A stretch of 64,000 nucleotides of DNA from Corallium rubrum (Eukaryota > Cnidaria > Anthozoa > Scleralcyonacea > Coralliidae): positions 10,061,866-10,125,865 of the forward strand of contig OZ036013.1 of the NCBI GenBank assembly GCA_964035015.1, in the 5' to 3' direction. The position numbers were made by a program, and so were the translations under genes. Below are positions 32,043-42,438 of the stretch, piece by piece. The notes under the pieces are model-generated. The model made no database searches. It was not told the origin of the DNA and saw nothing but the letters and a program-made list of their open reading frames with translations. How positions within the stretch are numbered: the stretch's first letter is position 1; every line of letters begins with the position of its first letter.

Positions 32043-32975
32043 ACTGAACAATAAAATGTGCTAGAACATTGCTGCTGGTTTTCTTTAAAGCTGTTTATCT
32101 AAAAACACGACAAATAAAAGCCGAACTGGTGTAAACAAGAAGGCCAAGTAGCGACACGAAAAAGTTAACAGGTAAGGTATTAAAACAGCATGCTCCGGAG
32201 ACGAAAACAACACTTGAAACTTAAAAATAAAATGAACCAAAAGCCATATAATAAATTCCTTATTAACCTCGTTTGCTCGGTCTGTACGGGAAAGTATTTG
32301 CCCTCGGTTTTATCGCACAAACCTCGCTCCTTCGTCGCTCGGTCTGTACGCCTCTGTAAACCTCAGGCAAATACATTGCCATACAGACCTCGCACCCGGT
32401 TAATAAGTCTTTAATAAAGACTTATTAACCGAGTGCGAGGTCTGTACGGGAAAGTATTTGCCTGAGGTTTTCGTACAGACCGAGCGACGAAGGAGCGAGG
32501 TTTGTGCGATAAAACCGAGGGCAAATACTTTCCAGTACAGACCGAGCAAACGAGGTTACTAAGGAATTTATTATATGGTTATTGGTTCATTTTATTTTTA
32601 AGCTTCGAGCGTTGTTTTCGTCTTCGGAGTATGCTGTTTACCTTACCTGTTGATTTTTTCGTGTCGCTTCTTGGCCTTCTTATTTACACCAGTTCGGCTT
32701 TTATTTGTCGTGTTTTTAGATAAACAGCTTTAAAGAAAACCAGCAGTGATGTTCCAACACATTTTATTGTTCAGAACATTTGAATAAAGATACCTATTTC
32801 TCTTTTATTTGTATTCAAATCAACTCAGAAATGTTCTCGCCAAAACTTACAGGGCCGAGAAAAAAGCATATTGACCCCAAGGTCAATATCGTAAAATTCC
32901 GACCTCTCGGGAACCAATCAGCGTGCGTCTTTTTGCGTACGGACTGGAAATCAAACCCAGCCATATAATAATATG
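32043..32975. mobile_element. Inverted pair of family B elements (large palindrome)
   Basis: Arm 32043-32410 and arm 32415-32780 are inverted copies (CTGCTGGTTTTCTTTAAAGC, CCTCGCTCCTTCGTCGCTCG, TCGGTCTGTACGGGAAAG). The second copy continues to about 32975 with the same sequence as 3778-4010 in reverse. It ends with CCATATAATA, 14 bp before the donor of the adjacent SLC4 exon. Confidence 0.85.
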
Positions 32976-32988
32976 TCTTATCATATAC

Positions 32989-33190
32989 CTAAACAGAAGA
33001 AAGTTGTCCAGAGCCCTATCCACATACGAAAAGGCATATAATCGAGGTCGGCTTTGTCACAAAACTTAAAAAGGATTTCTTCGAAGACCAACATTGGTCC
33101 GGTTGCTCCGAGGATGGTCAAAGGTTGGCCAGAAAACAGTGAGAACAGAACACCACCAATCGAGGCAGCCAATAGTTGTTCCATAGCTCC
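32989..33190 (-). CDS. SLC4 transporter exon: most N-terminal exon visible (GQPLTILGATGP)
   Basis: The whole gene (21032-33190, nine exons) encodes the C-terminal half of a Na+-coupled bicarbonate transporter. These plasma-membrane proteins move HCO3-/CO3 2- with Na+; in corals SLC4 members are implicated in supplying bicarbonate for calcification. This 202-nt exon (acceptor TTTTTCTCAG, donor TTAG|GTATAT, leaving in phase 1) encodes GAMEQLLAASIGGVLFSLFS, GQPLTILGATGPMLVFE, EILFKFC and WIGLWTTFFCL. GQPLTILG-x-TGP is invariant in NBC-type members. The N-terminal cytoplasmic domain and first membrane segments should follow at higher coordinates but are missing: the next 300 bp are simple repeat and then a gap. 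Confidence 0.97.
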
Positions 33191-33224
33191 CTGAGAAAAA
33201 GAAAATATTAAAGCTGAAAAGAGA

Positions 33225-33500
33225 AGGAAAGTTGAAGGAAGGGGGAGAGAAAGAAAGGAAAAAGAACGAAAAAGAAGGAAGGAAAAAGGAAGCGAAGTAA
33301 AGCAAAACGACGCAACGTGAAATGAAGTGAAAGTGGACGTGAAGTGAAAGTGAAAGTGAAGTGAAGTGAAGTGAAGGTGAGGTGAGGTGAGGTGAGGTGA
33401 AGGTGAGGTGAGGTGAGGTGAGGTGAGGTGAGGTGAGGTGAGGTGAAGTGAAGTGAAGTGAAGTGAAGTGAAGTGAAGTGAAGTGAAGTGAGGTGAAGTA
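33225..33500. repeat. Polypurine then (GTGAA/GTGAG)n pentanucleotide repeat, running into gap
   Basis: GGAAGGGGGAGAGAAAGAAA, then GTGAA/AGGTG pentamers continue to the first N. Confidence 0.97.
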
Positions 33501-33700
33501 NNNNNNNNNNNNNNNNNNNNNNNNNNNNNNNNNNNNNNNNNNNNNNNNNNNNNNNNNNNNNNNNNNNNNNNNNNNNNNNNNNNNNNNNNNNNNNNNNNNN
33601 NNNNNNNNNNNNNNNNNNNNNNNNNNNNNNNNNNNNNNNNNNNNNNNNNNNNNNNNNNNNNNNNNNNNNNNNNNNNNNNNNNNNNNNNNNNNNNNNNNNN
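33501..33700. other. Assembly gap, 200 N
   Basis: Exactly 200 N, a conventional placeholder length. The left side is a pentamer repeat and the right side a CAY triplet repeat. The 5' halves of both SLC4 (minus) and BHMT (plus) should lie here or beyond. Confidence 1.
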
Positions 33701-33796
33701 TTATCAACACCACCATCAACTCTATCATCATCACCAGTGACCACTACCATCATTGTTACCACCACCATCATGACCACCACTACCACCATTATTTGT
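33701..33796. repeat. (CAY)n triplet repeat
   Basis: CACCACCATCAACTCTATCA and CACCATCATGACCACCACTA, degenerate CAC/CAT triplets; intron of BHMT. Confidence 0.9.
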
Positions 33797-33832
33797 TATT
33801 TAGGTTCTAATGATCTTTGTTCTTTTCTCTAG

Positions 33833-33980
33833 TATTTTAATTTTTGCGAAGAACTAGAATGGGCAGTTGAGGTCTTGAAGGAAACAGGAAAACCCGTTGC
33901 AGCTAGTATGTGTATCAATTCCACTGCAGATGATAGTGGAGTTCCGACTGAAGAATGTGCTGTACGTTTGGTGAAAGCTG
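33833..33980 (+). CDS. BHMT: Betaine-homocysteine S-methyltransferase, first visible exon
   Basis: BHMT transfers a methyl group from betaine to homocysteine, giving dimethylglycine and methionine. It is a cytosolic zinc enzyme of the homocysteine S-methyltransferase (TIM-barrel) family. Five exons are seen (33833-33980, 34203-34385, 37439-37569, 38614-38699, 40830-40923), about the C-terminal half by comparison with the roughly 400-residue vertebrate enzyme. This exon (148 nt, acceptor TTCTTTTCTCTAG, donor GCTG|GTAGGA, leaving in phase 1) encodes [25 protein letters not shown], then [15 protein letters not shown]. The YFxxxEExxWAVE and GKPVAA-x-MCI patterns match BHMT. The N-terminal exons are missing at the gap. 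Confidence 0.95.
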
Positions 33981-34202
33981 GTAGGATATAATAATTATTC
34001 TTGTCCCCGAGCTTGTCCCCGAGCCCAGGCGTTAATCTCGACACGCGTGTAGAAAAAGCAAGCAGGGGATTTTGTTTTGCATATCAAACGAACTAAAATA
34101 TCTCACGTCGAACAAAGCAAGGAAAAGAAAAACTGCAAAATATGTTACTCTATCATTTTAAGTGTTCTTTCAAATAAGACAAACTTATTAATTCTTTACT
34201 AG

Positions 34203-34385
34203 GTGCCGACATTGTTGGAATTAATTGTAAGTTTGATCCATATGAGTCTATCAGAGCTGTGGTGAAAATGAAGGAAGGTTTAGACAAGGCTGGACTTAAA
34301 GCACACTTGATGTTACAGCCACTTGGATTTCATTGTCCAGACGGAGGGAAGCAAGGTTATGTGGACCTACCAGAATATCCTTTTG
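34203..34385 (+). CDS. BHMT: BHMT exon: first zinc-ligand cysteine
   Basis: 183 nt, phase 1 to 1, acceptor TTCTTTACTAG, donor TTTTG|GTAAGT. It encodes [17 protein letters not shown], then [20 protein letters not shown] and [10 protein letters not shown]. The cysteine in GINCKFDP corresponds to the first catalytic zinc ligand (Cys217 in human BHMT). PDxGKQG-x-x-DLPE-x-PF is specific to BHMT. The acceptor lies directly beside a dispersed-repeat fragment (about 34120-34192). Confidence 0.97.
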
Positions 34386-34409
34386 GTAAGTAAGTTGCTT
34401 TAGGAAGTT

Positions 34410-35618
34410 ATGTGGCTTGTTAGGTAGGTAGGTAGGTGGGTGATTGGGTTAGTAAGCAGGTGGGTAGGTTGGTGATTGGGTGAGTAAACAGGCAGGTGGG
34501 TTAGTGGGTAAGTAGGTGTGGTGAGTGGGTAAGTAGGTGGGTGAGTGAGTGGGTAAGTAGGTGGGTGGGTACGTAGGTGGGTGGGTGAGTGAGTGAGTGG
34601 GTAAGTAGGTGGGTGAGTGAGTGGGTAAGTAGGTGGGTGGGTGAGTGGGTAAGTAGGTGAGTGAGTGGGTAAGTAGGTGGGTAAGTGAGTGGGTAAGTAG
34701 GTAGGTGAGTGGGTAAGTAGGTAGGTGGGTGAGTGAGTGGGTAAGTAGGTGGGTGAGTGAGTGGGTAAGTAGGTGGGTGAGTGAGTGGGTATGTAGGTGG
34801 GTGGGTGAGTGGGTAAGTAGGTGGGTGAGTGGGTAAGTAGGTGGGTGAGTGGGTAAGTAGATGAGTGGGTAAGTAGGTGGGTGAGTGGGTAAGTAGGTGG
34901 GTGAGTGGGTAAGTAGGTGGGTGAGTGGGTAAGTAGGTGGGTGAGTGGGTAAGTAAGTGGGTGAGTGGGTAAGTAGGTGAGTGGGTAAGTAGGTGGGTGA
35001 GTGGGTAAGTAAGTGGGTGAGTGGGTAAGTAGGTGAGTGGGTAAGTAGGTGGGTGAGTGGGTAAGTAGGTGGGTGAGTGGGTAAGTAGGTGAGTGGGTAA
35101 GTAGGTGGGTGTGTGGGTAAATAGGTGGGTAAGTAGGTGAGTGGGTAAGTAGGTGGGTGAGTGGGTGGGTGAGTAGGCAAGTAGGAGGGTGAGTAGGCAA
35201 GTAAGAGGGTGAGTAGGCAAGTAAGAGGGTGAGTAGGCAAGTAGGAGGGTGAATATTTGGGTGAGTGGGTAAGTAGGTGTGTGAGTGGGTAAGTAGGTGG
35301 GTGAGTGGGTAAGTAGGTGGGTGAGTGGGTAAGTAGGTGGGTGAGTGGGTAAGTAGGTGGGTGAGTGAGTAAGTAGGTGGGTGAGTGGGTAAGTAGGTGG
35401 GTGAGTGGATAAGTAGGTGCGTGAGTGGGTGAGTAGGTGGGTGAGTGGGTAAGTAGGTGGGTGAGTGGGTAAGTAGGTGGGTGAGTGGGTAAGTAGGTGG
35501 GTGAGTGGGTGAGTAGGTGGGTGAGTGGGTAAGTAGGTGGGTGAGTAGGCATGTAGGAGGGTGAGTAGGCAAGTAGGGAGAGTAAGTAGGAGGGTGAATA
35601 GGTGTGTGAGTGGGTAAG
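34410..35618. repeat. GTRR tetranucleotide-phase satellite (GTGGGTAAGTAGGTGGGTGA)n
   Basis: About 1.2 kb of 4-bp-register words GTGG, GTAA, GTAG, GTGA arranged in 12-, 16- and 20-bp higher units, with a variant block (GTAGGCAAGTAGGAGG) at about 35165-35250. The minus-strand frames spell Thr/Pro/Leu/His-rich polypeptides up to 424 codons; these are artefacts. Intron of BHMT. Confidence 0.97.
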
Positions 35619-37438
35619 ATCCTCTGCCAAGATCCCGCATCTCAGCGTAATTCCTTGTAAAAATTTGTTTGCGTTTACATGACAAGAGGGACAGCCCTCC
35701 TAGGCGAGATCTCGCTATTGACAACCTGAGATCTCGCTTGGGATGGCTGGAAATTTCCCATGTAAACGCACTCAAGAGGGCTGTCCCTCCTGGGAGGGCT
35801 AGCGAATCGAAGCTCAGTATACACGGTAAAATTTGCCTCTACTAATATTCTTGGGTTAACTTTTTATTTTACAAGTTGCGTTTGTTCATGTGTTTGTTAT
35901 AAATTCAAATTGTGTTTGTGAAAACATGATTTCGGTCTTCGTTGGAAAGTTGCACAAGTCGGTAAACAAGCCAACGCGAGGTGAAATCCAGCCCTCTTAC
36001 TAGGGCTAGCCCTACCTCCTATATAAACACCCCCCTAAGCATTCTTCATTACTAATTTATGAGGATATTTGAGGTTTTTTTGTTGTTTTTTTATTAGATT
36101 CGCTATTATAGTGTTATAGTACATGCATTACAAAATGAATTCGTATAGGTAGTAGCATACTTTCGAGTGCAATTTAGAAAAAACATGCACGAGTGAGTTT
36201 TTCAAAGACTATCAAAATTGGACGAGTCCGAAGGACGAGTGCTATTTGAGGTCTTTGAAAAACTCACGAGTGCGTGTTTTTTCAAAATTGCACTCGAAAC
36301 CATGCTAATTGTATATTATTAATAAGTAATTGGCAATTACTTATTAATAATATACATGAAAATGTTAGACAAAATGTTCTTCCAGCTACGAAGTTACATA
36401 CCACTCATTGCTCCACTTCTCGAAGCTTTAATGGTTGAAAACTGCTTCATTTTGTTCACTAAATACGTCAAACGTTTTACTCATAGCATCTAACCTCTTC
36501 TAGTCTTCTTGTAGGAACTTTTATGACAGTATTAATTTACTCTGTATATTTCATCGAAATGTTCTTCGACAACTTTATGTTTTGGTCGCCATGTTGGATT
36601 TTCTCGTGAAGGAAAAACCATCCTTCAAAATCCGCATAGGCATTTCATTGGCTTTCCAGTAGTTTCCGGTTGTTCATTAGCCAATCAGAATGCTTAGTAC
36701 TCATTGAAATTTGCACTGTATTTCATTTTTCTGCACTGTATTACACCTTTTCTGCACTTATTACATTGAAATTGCACTCCTCTCTCCCAATCAGGATGCA
36801 GTAATTTTGTCATGTATATTATTAAAAATATAACGGCATGGTCACCGCAACAGTAATAAGCCAGTTACTGCGGGCCCAAAAATAAACTAAACTAAACTAA
36901 ACTAAATAAACTAGTAAATAGATATACTAACTACAAAGTCCAATCTTAGCTACAATTAATAACAGCAAAATACTAACTAAACTAAATATGTTAATAACAA
37001 CAAGAAATAGGGTACCTAAGGCTACGGGAACAGTTACATTTTAAGCAGATTGTTTTCAATGTACGAAAGTTTTCACAGTCATAAGTAATTTCCAAAGATG
37101 AGAAATAATAATCAAGCATAACGGATTTAAACAAAGGAAGGTTGTCCATAGTGAGGTTAAGTTCACTTGCTAAAGTATTCCATATTCTAATTTGATCTTA
37201 CAACGAAAGATTTCTGGTATGTTGATGTTTTGCATTTAGGAACGAGAAATTTTTTAATGTTAACATTATTGGAGGATGATCTAGTTAGTCTGGTATTTCG
37301 GACAACGTGGAGGAATTTAAAGTCACTAAGCCGTTGATTATCTTAAAGAATAGTAATTCATGCCAGTAAGAAATAGGAAGTAAAGACAGATTGCAACCTA
37401 GATTTATAGCTAGATTAGGCATCTTGTCTTATTTGTAG
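35619..37438. other. BHMT intron; several MITE-like inverted repeats, no exon
   Basis: CAAGAGGGACAGCCCTCCTA (35680) is mirrored by AGAGGGCTGTCCCTCCTGGG (35774), around GAGATCTCGC. At 36150-36310 GAGTGCAATTTAGAAAAAAC pairs with GTTTTTTCAAAATTGCACTC. TAAACTAAACTAAACTAAA at about 36890. No coding exon recognised until the acceptor CTTATTTGTAG at 37438. Confidence 0.6.
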
Positions 37439-37569
37439 CTTTAGAACCGCGAGCTCTGACACGATGGGACGTGCACAAGATTACTCGCAAGGCTTATGAT
37501 GTTGGAGTACGATATTTTGGAGGATGTTGTGGATTCAAGGCTTACCATATCAGAGCCATTGCTGAAGAG
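37439..37569 (+). CDS. BHMT: BHMT exon: paired zinc-ligand cysteines
   Basis: 131 nt, phase 1 to 0, donor GAG|GTGAGG. It encodes [20 protein letters not shown] then [20 protein letters not shown] and AEE. GGCCGF supplies the second and third zinc ligands (Cys299 and Cys300 in human BHMT), and R-x-x-TRWD and YHIRAIAEE are BHMT-specific. All three zinc ligands are intact, so the enzyme is expected to be active if the missing exons are intact. Confidence 0.98.
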
Positions 37570-37611
37570 GTGAGGGAAATATAATCATTTATGGTGCCTT
37601 GAGGTACCATA

Positions 37612-38590
37612 CGTTCTGTATACCAATCACCATACATCTCATATACCAATCACCATACATCTCATATACCTATCACCATACATCTTGTATACCAATCACC
37701 ACACATCTCATATAGCAATCACCATTTATCTCATATACCAATCACCATATATCTTGTATACCAATCACCATACATCTCATATACCTATCACCATATATCT
37801 TGTATACCAATCACCTACATCTCATATACCTATTACCATACATCTCATATACCTATCACCATATATCTTGTATACCAATCACCATACATCTCATATACCT
37901 ATCACCATATATCTTGTATACCAATCACCATACATCTCATATACCTATCACCATACATCTCATATACCAATCACTATACATCTCATATACCAGTCACCAT
38001 GCATCTCATATACCAGTCACCACGCATCTTGTATACCAATCACCACGCATCTTGTATACCAATCATCATACATCTCATACCAATCACCATACATCTCATA
38101 TACCAATCACCATACATCTCATATACCAATCACCACACATCTCATATAGCAATCACCATACATCTCATATAGCAATCACCATACATCTCATATACCAATC
38201 ACCATACAGCTCATATACCAATTACCATGCATCTTGTATACCAATCACCATGCATCTCATATACCAATTACCATGCATCTTGTTTTCCAATCACCATACA
38301 TCTCATACACCAATCACACCATACATCTCATATACCAATCACCATACATCTCATATACCAATCACCATACATCTCATATACCAATCACCATGCATCTTGT
38401 ATACCAATCACCATACATCTCATATACCAACCACCATACATCTCATATACCAACCACCATACATCTCATATACCAATCACCATACATCTTGTTTACCAAT
38501 CGCCATACATCTCCTATACCAATCACCATATATCTTGTACACCAATCACCATACTGTACATCTTGTATACCAATCACCATACAAGTGTAC
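37612..38590. repeat. 23-bp satellite (ACCAATCACCATACATCTCATAT)n in BHMT intron
   Basis: About 42 copies of the 23-mer: ACCAATCACCATACATCTC followed by ATAT or TTGTAT, with substitutions (CACGCATC, CAATTACC). It lies 23 bp before the next BHMT exon. Plus-strand frames are artefacts. Confidence 0.97.
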
Positions 38591-38613
38591 TTAGCTGTGT
38601 ATCTGTTTGTTAG

Positions 38614-38699
38614 CTTGCTGAAGAACGTGGTCGGATGCCAGAAAGCAGTAAGAAGCACCAACCATTTAACAAGAACCACTTTGTGGGAGATAAAGTCGA
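38614..38699 (+). CDS. BHMT: BHMT exon: LAEERG to dimerisation region
   Basis: 86 nt, phase 0 to 2, acceptor CTGTTTGTTAG, donor GTCGA|GTAAGT. It encodes LAEERGRMPESSKKHQPFNK then NHFVGDKV. LAxERG-x-PxSSxKH matches the vertebrate enzyme's LAPERGFLPPASEKH segment. Confidence 0.95.
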
Positions 38700-38741
38700 G
38701 TAAGTTACAAAGTTTGGTGGCTTTCAGTATTTATAACATGT

Positions 38742-40028
38742 AGTCGAAGAGGAGAAGCGAGAAAACGTCGACCACGTAGCACCCCCACTACACAATATTT
38801 TTGACTCCAGATTATAATAGGCTTATACCCATAGGACATTGCTAGGTCAGTCGTACTCACAAATTGTGGGGTCATTGGCCTGCTACATAGAGAGGGTGGG
38901 TGGTCCTTTAGTTAGAATGACTTAAAGTGCCTATGAAACGAAAATTAAGTTTGTCTTATTTGAAAGAACACTTAAAATGATAGAGTAACATCTTTTGAAG
39001 TTTTTCGTTTCCTTGCTTCGTTGTTGAGATATTTCAGTTTCTTGACGTCACATGTGCATAATGAGTTATCAGAGAAGGTTATATATCTTTGCTATTATCA
39101 AACCAAACTTAATTCGAAGGAAGTAGGTGCGTGTGTTTCTCTCACAACGCCAAACATGTAGAATTTTCAAGTGATTATGTTTCATAATAGCAAAGATATA
39201 TAACCTTTTCTGATAACTCATTATGCACATGTGACGTCAACTTGTTTAATTTGCATTTCAAAGAAACTGAAATATCTCAAGAACGAAGTAAGGAAACGAA
39301 AAACTGAAAAATATGTTACTCTATCATTTTAAGTGTTCTTTCAAATAAGACAAACTTAATTTTCGTTTCATGTGCACTTTAAGTCTGTCAATGTAAGGAC
39401 CACCCACCCCCTCTATGTAGCAGGCCACTGACCCCACAATTTGTGAGTACGACTGACCTACAATCCTGGACAAAATTGTGGGGACACTTTGCCGATTTTG
39501 ACGATTGTCGCATAGTGTCCCAAGCACTTTTGTCCAGGATTGTCTGAAAATGGCGAATTAGACAAAATCGAAGAAAAAAACAATTTGAACGCGACGATTC
39601 TGCGCAGTTCGTTCCAAAATGACACAAATACGCTCCCACATGCATGAACAACAGATTGTTTGTGGTGTATAGATGGTTCGGTGAATATGCAAATTAAATA
39701 AGAGTTCTCGTGCGGGTGGTACCGGTGCGGGTGGGAACTCTGCAGAGACTCTGCTCCGGTAATCCCTTCCCCATTGAGGGGGTAAGGGGGAGCAGAGATG
39801 GGGGCTCTTTTATTAAACTATATCTTTTGCAATGTTACAAAGTTAAAAAGCTGCGTTTTGTTGAAAAATCATAAATTCGTCATTTTCTGGACAAAATTGT
39901 TGGGACACTTTGCTGATGTCCAGGATTGTAGCAATGTTCTATGGGTCTATGGATTATAATCTGGAGTCAAAACAATTGTGTAGTGGGGTGCTATGTGGTC
40001 GACGTTTTCTCGCTTCTCCTCCTCGACT
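38742..40028. mobile_element. Large foldback element in last BHMT intron
   Basis: Ends TAGTCGAAGAGGAGAAGCGA (38742) and TCGCTTCTCCTCCTCGACTA (40028), then further inverted blocks: CGTACTCACAAATTGTGGGG / CCCCACAATTTGTGAGTACG and AGTTTGTCTTATTTGAAAGA / TCTTTCAAATAAGACAAACT. ATG flanks both ends, a possible 3-bp duplication. A second sequence containing GGACAAAATTGTGGGGACAC appears nested at about 39460-39930. Confidence 0.85.
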
Positions 40029-40429
40029 AATGGGTGAAAAATGCAAGTTCCCAACCTCAGAAACTGCTCATGAATAATTTGAAAAAGAGTGAAACGAACG
40101 TTATCCGGAGAAGAATAATGTTCGAGACATTAAACACTGTTAACAGATTATGTCTCAGCCATTGCTATGACAACAGTGACGTTTCAAAATGGCTGAAATT
40201 TACATATATTTTTTTGCATTTAAACATTTCTTTAAATTTAAGTAATCAATAACCAGCTTTTGAAAAAATTCTGTACATCGAATTTTTTTGAAAAATAGAA
40301 AACCATAATTTTTCTTTGATAAAAAGATTGTATCTACAGAATTTTCTTAAAATCTGCCTATTGATTACTTGAACCTAATAAAGAATGTTTTAATGCAAAA
40401 TAATTTGATGATCACCGAACTCCTTTTTG

Positions 40430-40795
40430 AAATAAATTGGATTAAATGTAAATTTACGACCATTTTGAAATGTCACTGTCGTCATAGCAACGGCGTTAGC
40501 CAGATAAAATACTAAAGACTCGTCTTCAGGCTTCAAAGTGTTAAAGAGATAGGTTTTAACACTTTGAGGCCTGGACCTCTCCCTGTGCTGAATAAAATTG
40601 TCTGGCGTTAGCCAGAATAAAATCATCTGGCGTTAGCCAGATAAAATACTAAAGACTCGTCTTCAGGCTTCAAAGTGTTAAAGAGATAGGCTTTAACACT
40701 TTGAGGCCTGGACCTCTCCCTGTGCTAAATAAAATCGTCTTGTGTTAGCCAGAATAAAATACTAAAGACTCGTCTTCAGCCTTCAAAGGATTATG
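40430..40795. mobile_element. Tandem TTAA MITEs (same core as 10851), about three copies
   Basis: TTAACACTTTGAGGCCTGGA and GGCTTCAAAGTGTTAA ends with the TCTGGCGTTAGCCAGA core. One complete copy at 40560-40678, a 5'-truncated copy ending at 40540, and a 3'-truncated copy from 40698. Adjacent to the last BHMT exon. Confidence 0.8.
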
Positions 40796-40829
40796 CCATG
40801 AGATTTACAAGTTATTTGTTTTTATTTAG

Positions 40830-40923
40830 CTCTACTCTTACAACAAAAGAATTTTGGATGAATTTGGTGCCCGCTACAGGACAGCCCCAATGTCCCGCAT
40901 ATTCGACACCAAACGATAGTTGA
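40830..40923 (+). CDS. BHMT: BHMT last exon and stop
   Basis: Acceptor GTTTTTATTTAG. It completes the codon GA+C and encodes DSTLTTKEFWMNLVPATGQP then QCPAYSTPNDS and TGA. FWMNL-x-PATG-x-P matches the YWQNL-x-x-ASGRP segment of human BHMT. The protein stops here, so it lacks the C-terminal extension of about 30 residues used in vertebrate tetramer contacts. Confidence 0.95.
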
Positions 40924-41635
40924 ATTGTTGAAAAACAATGGAACCTTTTCACCAATAGCAGCGCCATCTTGAATTCGCAATGCATTGTGGTCTATCCAGG
41001 GTAACAAGCTTAATTGAAAAGGTGATTGCGTCATAGAGATCATATAAATACTAGAGGGGGCATTGGCGGGAAAATTTGGTAACCACATGGCAGCCGCCAT
41101 TACCTATGATATTTCACTCAATTGGTTGGCAAATGTACTAGACCCAGTCCTTTGCCAACCAACGCGCCTAATCACGATCGGAAATTGTGGCTGTCGACGG
41201 GGACCTAATCCAGGCTGACCTGTTTTAGCTGCGCATGCGTAGAACGAATATCTTGCGTCTATGATCTTGCGTGTAAACGTCATCAATACACGGCCGACAG
41301 GAGCGAGGACACCCCGAGCTCAAAGTCAAACATCTCCGCTCAAAATCGTCGCTCGACCATAATTCTTCCACGAGCGCATAGCACGAAGGTTGGACTTGCC
41401 ATAGAATACGGTTTGTTGACAACTTGTTGAATTTTCGCGATGTACAAACCCATTACCCTTCTCAAATTCATCAGTTTCAAATGTCCTCAGAACTCACTTG
41501 AGCCAGCACGCACGTGGACTGCGAACTGCTCCATGAAAGTGGCCGATTTTCTATGCGATTTCCGATCGTGGTTTGCCTCCAAAAAAATCCAAGATGGCGG
41601 CGTTCAATTGGTTACCCGCCGTTGACTGAAACTAA
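40924..41635. other. BHMT 3' UTR and intergenic sequence
   Basis: No gene recognised on either strand. Short GC-richer frames at 41104-41422 (minus) and 41440-41625 (plus) show no family pattern. The words AAGATGGCGGC and GCGCATGCG are common in dispersed repeats here. Confidence 0.5.
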
Positions 41636-42312
41636 AGCCCCGTTCACACTAGTTCACAGGCCTGGGCCTGGCCTTGGCCCAGATTTTTGATGGTGTGAAC
41701 GGGTTTTACCTGGCCTAGGCCTGGCCTGGACCTCGTTTATGCTGATGTGAACGGGTTTTACCTGGGTCCGGCCTAGGCCAGGCCATATTGCCATGGTAAT
41801 AAGCGCCTACGATAAAAATTGGTCAGACGCATGATTCAAGAATCGGAGGGAAAACGATTATAATAAGTTGCGGCTCGTGCGTTTCAAGACATTTTTATTC
41901 TAATCGTTTTCATTCGTATTCATGGCAAACACTTGGTCGGATATCGAAACCAAGCTTCTTGTTACGCCTTAATTTGGAGTGATGCAAACGTGCAAGGACA
42001 ACTAGAAAACCACAGCAAACGGAACAATGCGATATTCGAGAAGCTTGCCGAAGACATGGCGGATAGTGGATTTAAGCGAAATGCTAAACAATGCCAGTCA
42101 AAAATCAAACATCTCAGAGAAAAATATTGCAATTGTAAAGATAAGGATGCTAGATCTGGTGCTGGTAGTGCAAGGCCGCCAAAAAATGTATAGACATACG
42201 AGCCTGCTTAGGCTACTTTGGCCACCAAACCTTGGCCACGTAAGTGTGAACGGGTCACACTTGGTCCAGGCCAGGTCCAGGCCAGGCCTAGGCCGCTAGT
42301 GTAAACGCGGCT
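41636..42312. mobile_element. PIF/Harbinger-like non-autonomous element
   Basis: Ends AGCCCCGTTCACACTAG and CTAGTGTAAACGCGGCT, TAA on both sides (41633-41635 and 42313-42315). Subterminal repeats GGCCTGGCCTGGACC and GTGAACGGGTTTTACCTGG occur near both ends. It encloses a Myb/SANT-like fragment, the usual partner protein of Harbinger transposases. Confidence 0.75.
41922..42193 (+). pseudogene. Broken Myb/SANT-like DNA-binding protein of a Harbinger-type transposon
   Basis: From ATG at 41922 the frame reads MANTWSDIETKLLVTP then a stop. The plus-one frame continues with ALIWSDANVQGQLENHSKRN, FEKLAEDM and QCQSKIKHLREKY. W-x-D-x-ET-x-LL...W...Q-x-QL and QC-x-x-KIK-x-L-x-x-Y is the trihelix Myb/SANT-like pattern found in Harbinger-associated proteins and in exapted genes derived from them. 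A single-base frameshift separates the two parts, near GTTACGCC at about 41962. No nuclease ORF is present. Confidence 0.7.
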
Positions 42313-42438
42313 TAAGATAGGATGCCCCCTCTAGTATTTATATGATCTCTATGGATTGCGTAGTGTTGAGATACAATGAGGTCATTTTTTTTTTCTATAA
42401 ATACTTTTGCGGCAGTGTCTAAATATAATCGTTGTGAT

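Noticed and set aside
33066-33810. Frames running across the N gap
   Set aside because: They contain unknown residues and simple repeat and have no support.
34400-35775. Minus-strand frames of 390-424 codons rich in Thr, Pro, Leu and His, resembling a mucin
   Set aside because: They read a GTRR tetranucleotide-register satellite in all three frames at once, inside a BHMT intron.
36200-36260. Hammerhead ribozyme resemblance (GGACGAGTCCGAAGGACGAG)
   Set aside because: The stem II-like hairpin is present but the conserved CUGAUGA and GAAAC core words are not; explained by a foldback element.
37685-38743. Plus-strand frames up to 264 codons (His/Ile/Thr/Ser/Tyr repeats)
   Set aside because: 23-bp satellite in a BHMT intron.
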